NCBI RefSeq assembly: GCF_050574275.1
Contig: NZ_CP192260.1
Location: forward strand, 2,542,001 to 2,606,000
Source: Virgibacillus_F flavescens
GTDB taxonomy: Bacteria > Bacillota > Bacilli > Bacillales > Amphibacillaceae
Reading direction: 5' to 3'
Length of the DNA: 64,000 nucleotides
The notes beneath the pieces were generated by a model, which ran no database searches, was not told the origin of the DNA, and saw only the letters and a program-made list of their open reading frames with translations. A program made the position numbers and the translations under genes. This document shows positions 59,932 through 64,000 of this stretch, in pieces. Positions within the stretch are counted from its first letter, which is position 1. Each line of letters begins with the position of its first letter.

Positions 59932-60872
59932 TATACATCCTCCTTATACCATGAAATAAACTTTTCCATGGAATCTGGATCCTGAATAGCAAAAGTTGGT
60001 ATTTTTCTATCAATCTTTTTAACTAACCCACTTAATACTTTTCCATTACCAACTTCAACAAACGCATCAATTCCATTTTCAATCATTTTTCGAATGGACT
60101 CTTCAAAACGAACAGGCGAATATAATTGTTTAATTAACAACTCTTTAATTTCACTGTGTTCAGTGACAGGTTGCCCTGTAACATTAGCATACACAGGAAT
60201 TGTTGCATCGGTAATGGAAACTGCTTCTAATTTCTCAGCGAATTTCTCATTTGCAGCTTTCATTAACCTTGAATGAAATGGTCCACTCACATTTAACGGT
60301 AAAACCCGCTTCGCTCCACTGTCTTTAAGTACGGAAGTGGCTAAATCAATACCTTCTTTTGAACCTGAAATTACAATTTGCCCAGGGCAGTTAATATTTG
60401 CTAAATCAACGATTTCATCGGTATCCAGCGATTTCAATGATTTATCCACTTCATTTTCAGATAAGCCAAGAACTGCAGCCATCGCGCCTTTCCCAGCAGG
60501 AAATGCCTCTTCCATCAGTTTTCCGCGAACTGCAACTAATTGCAGGGCATCTTCCAAGGAAATGGCACCTGCAGCAACTAATGCACTGTATTCACCAAGA
60601 CTGTGACCCACTGCCATTACTGGTAATACCTCATTTTTTAACAACATGGTATGTACAGCAACGCTTGATAATAATAAAGCTGGCTGCGCATTTTGCGTGG
60701 CAGTTAACGTTTCCTTAGGTCCATTAAACATAATATCTGACAACGATAACTTTAATACTTCATCAGCTTCTTGGTACATTTCTTTTATTTCTGGGTAAGA
60801 GTCATAAAAAGCTTTTCCCATCCCGATGTCCTGCGAGCCTTGTCCCGGGAACATAAATGCTATACGTTTCAT
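59931..60872 (-). CDS. fabD: Malonyl CoA-acyl carrier protein transacylase FabD
   Basis: Transfers malonyl groups from CoA to ACP. It shows FMFPGQGSQDIGMGKAF, the Ser nucleophile in AVGHSLGEYSALVAAG, and the catalytic His in VSGPFHSRLM. 313 residues. It overlaps the plsX stop by four bases. Confidence 0.98.
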   Translation of the reverse strand: MKRIAFMFPGQGSQDIGMGKAFYDSYPEIKEMYQEADEVLKLSLSDIMFNGPKETLTATQNAQPALLLSSVAVHTMLLKNEVLPVMAVGHSLGEYSALVAAGAISLEDALQLVAVRGKLMEEAFPAGKGAMAAVLGLSENEVDKSLKSLDTDEIVDLANINCPGQIVISGSKEGIDLATSVLKDSGAKRVLPLNVSGPFHSRLMKAANEKFAEKLEAVSITDATIPVYANVTGQPVTEHSEIKELLIKQLYSPVRFEESIRKMIENGIDAFVEVGNGKVLSGLVKKIDRKIPTFAIQDPDSMEKFISWYKEDV

Positions 60873-61876
60873 TCCTTTTCCCCCTTGTTGATCTCAATAT
60901 CTGCTATTGTATCTGCTATAGTCTGTGTTACGTTAAATTCAACCATATGATTTGCTTGCTTAATGGCACTGAATATCGCTCTTCGATTGGATGAGCCATG
61001 TGCCTTAATCACGGGTGAGGCGAGTCCGAACAATCCAGCTCCGCCATACTCACTATAATCTAATTTTCCTTTTAATCCTTTTAAATCTTTTTTCATTATG
61101 CCTGCAGCAATTTTAGTTTTAACGGAGGACATAAACGTTTCTTTTAACATATCGAAAATAGTCTGAGCAGTACCTTCGATTGTTTTTAACGCGATATTAC
61201 CACTGAATCCATCTGTTACTACGACATTCGCTGCGCCATTCAATAGATCACGAGCTTCGACATTTCCGATGAAATTAATAGGAGCGTCAGATAACAACTC
61301 AAATGCCTTCTTTGTTAAATCATTACCCTTTCCTTCTTCTGTACCAATATTCATTAAACCAACAGTTGGGTTTTTTATACCGCGTACCCGCTCTGTATAA
61401 ATAGAACCCATTATTCCATATTGCAATAAATGCTGTGCTTTAGCGTCAACATTTGCCCCAACATCAAGCAAGACAAACCCTTTTCCATCTATTGTAGGAA
61501 GTGTTGGACTTAATGCCGGACGATCAATCCCTGAAATCCGCCCTACCCCGAATAACCCGGCGCTCATTAAAGCACCCGTGTTACCGGCAGAAATACATGC
61601 ATCTGCGCGACCTTCTTTGACTTCTTTTGCCATCAGAACAAGCGATGCATTTTTCTTTTTTCTTACAGCACGAACAGGTTCATCATCGCTCGTAATAACC
61701 TCTTCTGTATGTATAATAGTAATTCTTGTCTGGTTGGATAAGAAAGGATTAATTTTCGTTTGATCGCCAATTAATATAATTTCCAGTTCCTTAAATGCTT
61801 CGATTGCTTCCATCGCTCCTAGAACAATTTCCTTCGGAGCGTGGTCACCGCCCATAGCATCAATGGCTAACTTCAT
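60869..61876 (-). CDS. plsX: Phosphate acyltransferase PlsX
   Basis: Makes acyl-phosphate from acyl-ACP, the first step of glycerophospholipid synthesis with PlsY. Motifs include LAIDAMGGDHAPKEIVLGAM, ACISAGNTGALMSAGLFGVG and NVVVTDGFSGNIALKTIEGT. 335 residues (333 in B. subtilis). It overlaps fapR by 17 bases. Confidence 0.97.
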   Translation of the reverse strand: MKLAIDAMGGDHAPKEIVLGAMEAIEAFKELEIILIGDQTKINPFLSNQTRITIIHTEEVITSDDEPVRAVRKKKNASLVLMAKEVKEGRADACISAGNTGALMSAGLFGVGRISGIDRPALSPTLPTIDGKGFVLLDVGANVDAKAQHLLQYGIMGSIYTERVRGIKNPTVGLMNIGTEEGKGNDLTKKAFELLSDAPINFIGNVEARDLLNGAANVVVTDGFSGNIALKTIEGTAQTIFDMLKETFMSSVKTKIAAGIMKKDLKGLKGKLDYSEYGGAGLFGLASPVIKAHGSSNRRAIFSAIKQANHMVEFNVTQTIADTIADIEINKGEKE

Positions 61877-62453
61877 TTTTTCGTTCCCCTTTTTGCTCGT
61901 TTGAGCGATACATATAAAATAACCCTTTAAATACTACTTCATGATCCACATAGCTTTGAACTCGAACCATTGTATAGCCTCTATCATTTTCACCTTCTAC
62001 AAATGCTTTGGCTACAACACGCTCACCTTCTTTTACTTGGCGTGTAAAGGATAATTCCGTTTTGGCAGTTAAAGCCAGTTCATCGTTAATCATAGCAACC
62101 GCAAGTGAATTTGCTTGTGCAAATAAATGATGTCCCCTTGCAATTTTGTTGCGGGAGAAAACATGTTCTGCACGAATAATTAAAATGGATATGGCGCGGC
62201 TATCAAGTTCTAGGTCAATTACCTCACCGATAACCTCTTCTAGCGGTAATGCTTTAACTGTTTCATTCCATGAACTGGTTGCGACAGACTTTATTCGCTC
62301 GCGAAGCTCCGGAATAGCATGCTCCATTCGGTCAAGTCTGATCGTCTGTATACTGACATCAAATTTCCGTGCCAACTCTTCATCCGTGATGAAGGGAGTT
62401 GCCTCTATCGTTAATATTAATGAGCGTTGACGCTCTATCTTATTCCTTTTCAT
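61860..62453 (-). CDS. fapR: Fatty acid and phospholipid repressor FapR
   Basis: Repressor of the fap regulon, released by malonyl-CoA. The N-terminal helix-turn-helix is ITDEELARKFDVSIQTIRLD; the C-terminal hot-dog domain that binds malonyl-CoA includes FAQANSLAVAMINDELALTA. 197 residues (188 in B. subtilis). A FapR box overlaps its own promoter, so the operon is autoregulated. Confidence 0.96.
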   Translation of the reverse strand: MKRNKIERQRSLILTIEATPFITDEELARKFDVSIQTIRLDRMEHAIPELRERIKSVATSSWNETVKALPLEEVIGEVIDLELDSRAISILIIRAEHVFSRNKIARGHHLFAQANSLAVAMINDELALTAKTELSFTRQVKEGERVVAKAFVEGENDRGYTMVRVQSYVDHEVVFKGLFYMYRSNEQKGERKNEVSH

Positions 62454-62481
62454 CTATGTCACCATCCACTGGCTACTTAAT

Positions 62482-62500
62482 ATTATGACTTGGTACTAAT
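62482..62500 (-). promoter_or_regulatory. FapR operator
   Basis: On the minus strand ATTAGTACCAAGTCATAAT matches the known FapR box (TTAGTACC-type inverted repeat). It overlaps or directly follows the predicted transcript start, as expected for repression. Confidence 0.8.
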
Positions 62501-62503
62501 AGT

Positions 62504-62532
62504 AATATATAATAGGATTATTATTTATGCAA
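62504..62532 (-). promoter_or_regulatory. Sigma-A promoter of the fapR operon
   Basis: TTGCAT, 17 bases, TATATT on the minus strand, just upstream of the FapR box. Confidence 0.82.
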
Positions 62533-62537
62533 ATTCT

Positions 62538-64000
62538 TTAATCTAGCTTTTTCTTCAAGTATGAATCATTCTCCAAGTACTTTCGCAACTCTAGATAACG
62601 ATCATCCTCTTCTAATTTGTTTGACTCTATAATATCCTGAGCATCAGCACGGGCCGTTTCAAGCGCCTTATAATCATGTATCATGTCCGCAACCTTAAAT
62701 TCCGGAAGTCCACTTTGTTTCTTCCCAAAAAAATCTCCAGGTCCACGAAGCTTAAGGTCTTGTTCGGATAATTCAAATCCATTATTTGTTTCAGTCATAA
62801 TTTTCATCCGTTCCTTACCCACTTCCCCTTTTGGGTCAGCTATCAGAATACAATAACTTTGCTTATCGCTTCGACCAACACGTCCTCTAAGCTGATGTAA
62901 TTGTGACAAGCCGAACCGTTCCGCATCATAGATAACCATTACTGTAGCGTTTGGCACATTTACACCTACTTCAACTACTGTAGTTGATACCATAACCTGG
63001 ATTTCATTAGCCGCAAATTTATTCATTACTTCTTCTTTCTCGGTTGTAGACAATCTCCCATGCATTAAACCAACTTGCACATTTGGAGGATAAAATTCCT
63101 GAAGCTGATGAAAAAGATCTACTGTATTCTGTATGTCCAATTTGTCAGATTCCTCTATCAAAGGACAAATAACATATGCTTGTTCACCTGTGGAAATCCG
63201 CTTTTCGATAAACGTTAGTACACGTTCAAAAGTATTTTCCTTTGTCCAAAATGTTTCTATTTCTTTGCGTCCAAGAGGCATCTGATCGATTAATGATACA
63301 TCCATATCACCAAAAGCAGTGATGGCCAGTGTTCTTGGAATAGGGGTAGCAGTCATAAAGAGAACATCTGGATGCAACCCTTTGTTTCTTAGTACACGCC
63401 GCTGTTCCACTCCAAATCTATGTTGTTCATCTACAATAGCAAATCCTAAATCAGCAAACACAACATCTTCCTGAATTAAAGCGTGGGTACCAATTACAAT
63501 ATCGATTTTTTGTTCCTTTATCGCTTCCGTTAGTTCTCTTCTCTTCTTACCTTTAACGGAACCTGTCAACAAGGCAATAGATGCTCGATCACCGAACATT
63601 GCAGTTAACGATTGATAATGCTGTTCTGCTAATATTTCGGTAGGAACCATTAAAGCACCTTGTCTGTCAGCTGTTATGGTGGCATAAAGACAAATGGCAG
63701 CCACTGCTGTTTTCCCTGATCCTACATCGCCTTGCAGCAATCGATTCATCCGATATGGAGACTTCATATCAGCTAGGATTTGATTTAGTGACCGGTTTTG
63801 AGCATCCGTTAACGCAAAAGGAAAGGTCTTGATAAAATCCTGTAGCTTTTGTGGATGGTAATGTTGGGCATTACCAGAGGTTGATTCCCGTTTGATTTTT
63901 CTGAGTAACTGCATCTTTAACTGGAATAATAAAAATTCTTCATATGTAAACCGTCTTCTAGCATGCTTAAGCAATATTCTATTTTCAGGAAAGTGCATGG
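62538..64000 (-). CDS. recG: ATP-dependent DNA helicase RecG, N-terminal part beyond the window
   Basis: Branch-migration helicase that reverses stalled forks. The visible C-terminal 487 residues contain the superfamily 2 motifs LLQGDVGSGKTAVAAI (Walker A), DEQHRFG (Walker B), FMTATPIPRTLAI, TVVEVGVNVPNATVMV and HQLRGRVGRSDKQSYC. The N-terminal wedge domain lies beyond 64000, so the Met at 63998 is internal. It is followed by the fapR operon, which has its own promoter; no clear terminator is seen between them. Confidence 0.96.
   Translation of the reverse strand, partial: MHFPENRILLKHARRRFTYEEFLLFQLKMQLLRKIKRESTSGNAQHYHPQKLQDFIKTFPFALTDAQNRSLNQILADMKSPYRMNRLLQGDVGSGKTAVAAICLYATITADRQGALMVPTEILAEQHYQSLTAMFGDRASIALLTGSVKGKKRRELTEAIKEQKIDIVIGTHALIQEDVVFADLGFAIVDEQHRFGVEQRRVLRNKGLHPDVLFMTATPIPRTLAITAFGDMDVSLIDQMPLGRKEIETFWTKENTFERVLTFIEKRISTGEQAYVICPLIEESDKLDIQNTVDLFHQLQEFYPPNVQVGLMHGRLSTTEKEEVMNKFAANEIQVMVSTTVVEVGVNVPNATVMVIYDAERFGLSQLHQLRGRVGRSDKQSYCILIADPKGEVGKERMKIMTETNNGFELSEQDLKLRGPGDFFGKKQSGLPEFKVADMIHDYKALETARADAQDIIESNKLEEDDRYLELRKYLENDSYLKKKLD

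Overview
The window is 64 kb of a low-GC, Gram-positive chromosome of the family Bacillaceae. Gene order and protein sequence match the recG-to-rseP block of the Bacillus subtilis chromosome. The proteins fit a halotolerant Oceanobacillus/Virgibacillus-like relative best, but the genus cannot be fixed from the sequence alone. All genes but one lie on the minus strand, so transcription runs from high to low coordinates. Both edges cut a gene: recG at 64000 and rseP at 1.

In the direction of transcription the layout is as follows. 58.6-64 kb: recG, then the fatty-acid/phospholipid operon fapR-plsX-fabD-fabG-acpP with a FapR operator on its promoter. 50-58.6 kb: rnc, an inverted DUF1128 gene (the only plus-strand gene), smc, ftsY, ylxM-ffh (SRP), rpsP-khpA. 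42.8-50.3 kb: ylqD-rimM-trmD-rplS (tRNA and ribosome maturation, with an L19 leader), lepB, rbgA, rnhB, ylqG-ylqH. 36.9-42.3 kb: sucCD, dprA, topA. 31.6-36.8 kb: a small orphan gene, then xerC-hslV-hslU-codY. 6.3-31.3 kb: one long fla/che operon from flgB to swrB, encoding the flagellar basal body, rod, hook, export gate, switch, FlhF/FlhG, part of the chemotaxis set and sigma-D. 1-6.2 kb: rpsB-tsf-pyrH-frr-uppS-cdsA-rseP.

Against that conserved order three genes are absent from their usual places: cheA (between cheB and cheW), dxr (between cdsA and rseP) and trmFO (between topA and xerC). The first two junctions are clean. The third holds 1.1 kb of repeats and a 104-residue orphan gene.

The accessory signal is in the intergenic DNA. 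A modular hairpin repeat of about 124 bp per unit (family A) occurs at three loci (4.2, 42.5 and 59.0 kb). Its stems keep pairing while their sequence changes between copies, and at two loci it starts directly at a stop codon. A diverged repeat of about 285 bp (family B) occurs in opposite orientations at 36.1 and 46.1 kb. A 226-bp element with terminal inverted repeats lies at 46.3 kb. A perfect palindrome with a repeated half-site precedes the fla/che operon, and a strong hairpin covers the swrD start codon. No tRNA, rRNA, CRISPR array, transposase or prophage gene was seen.
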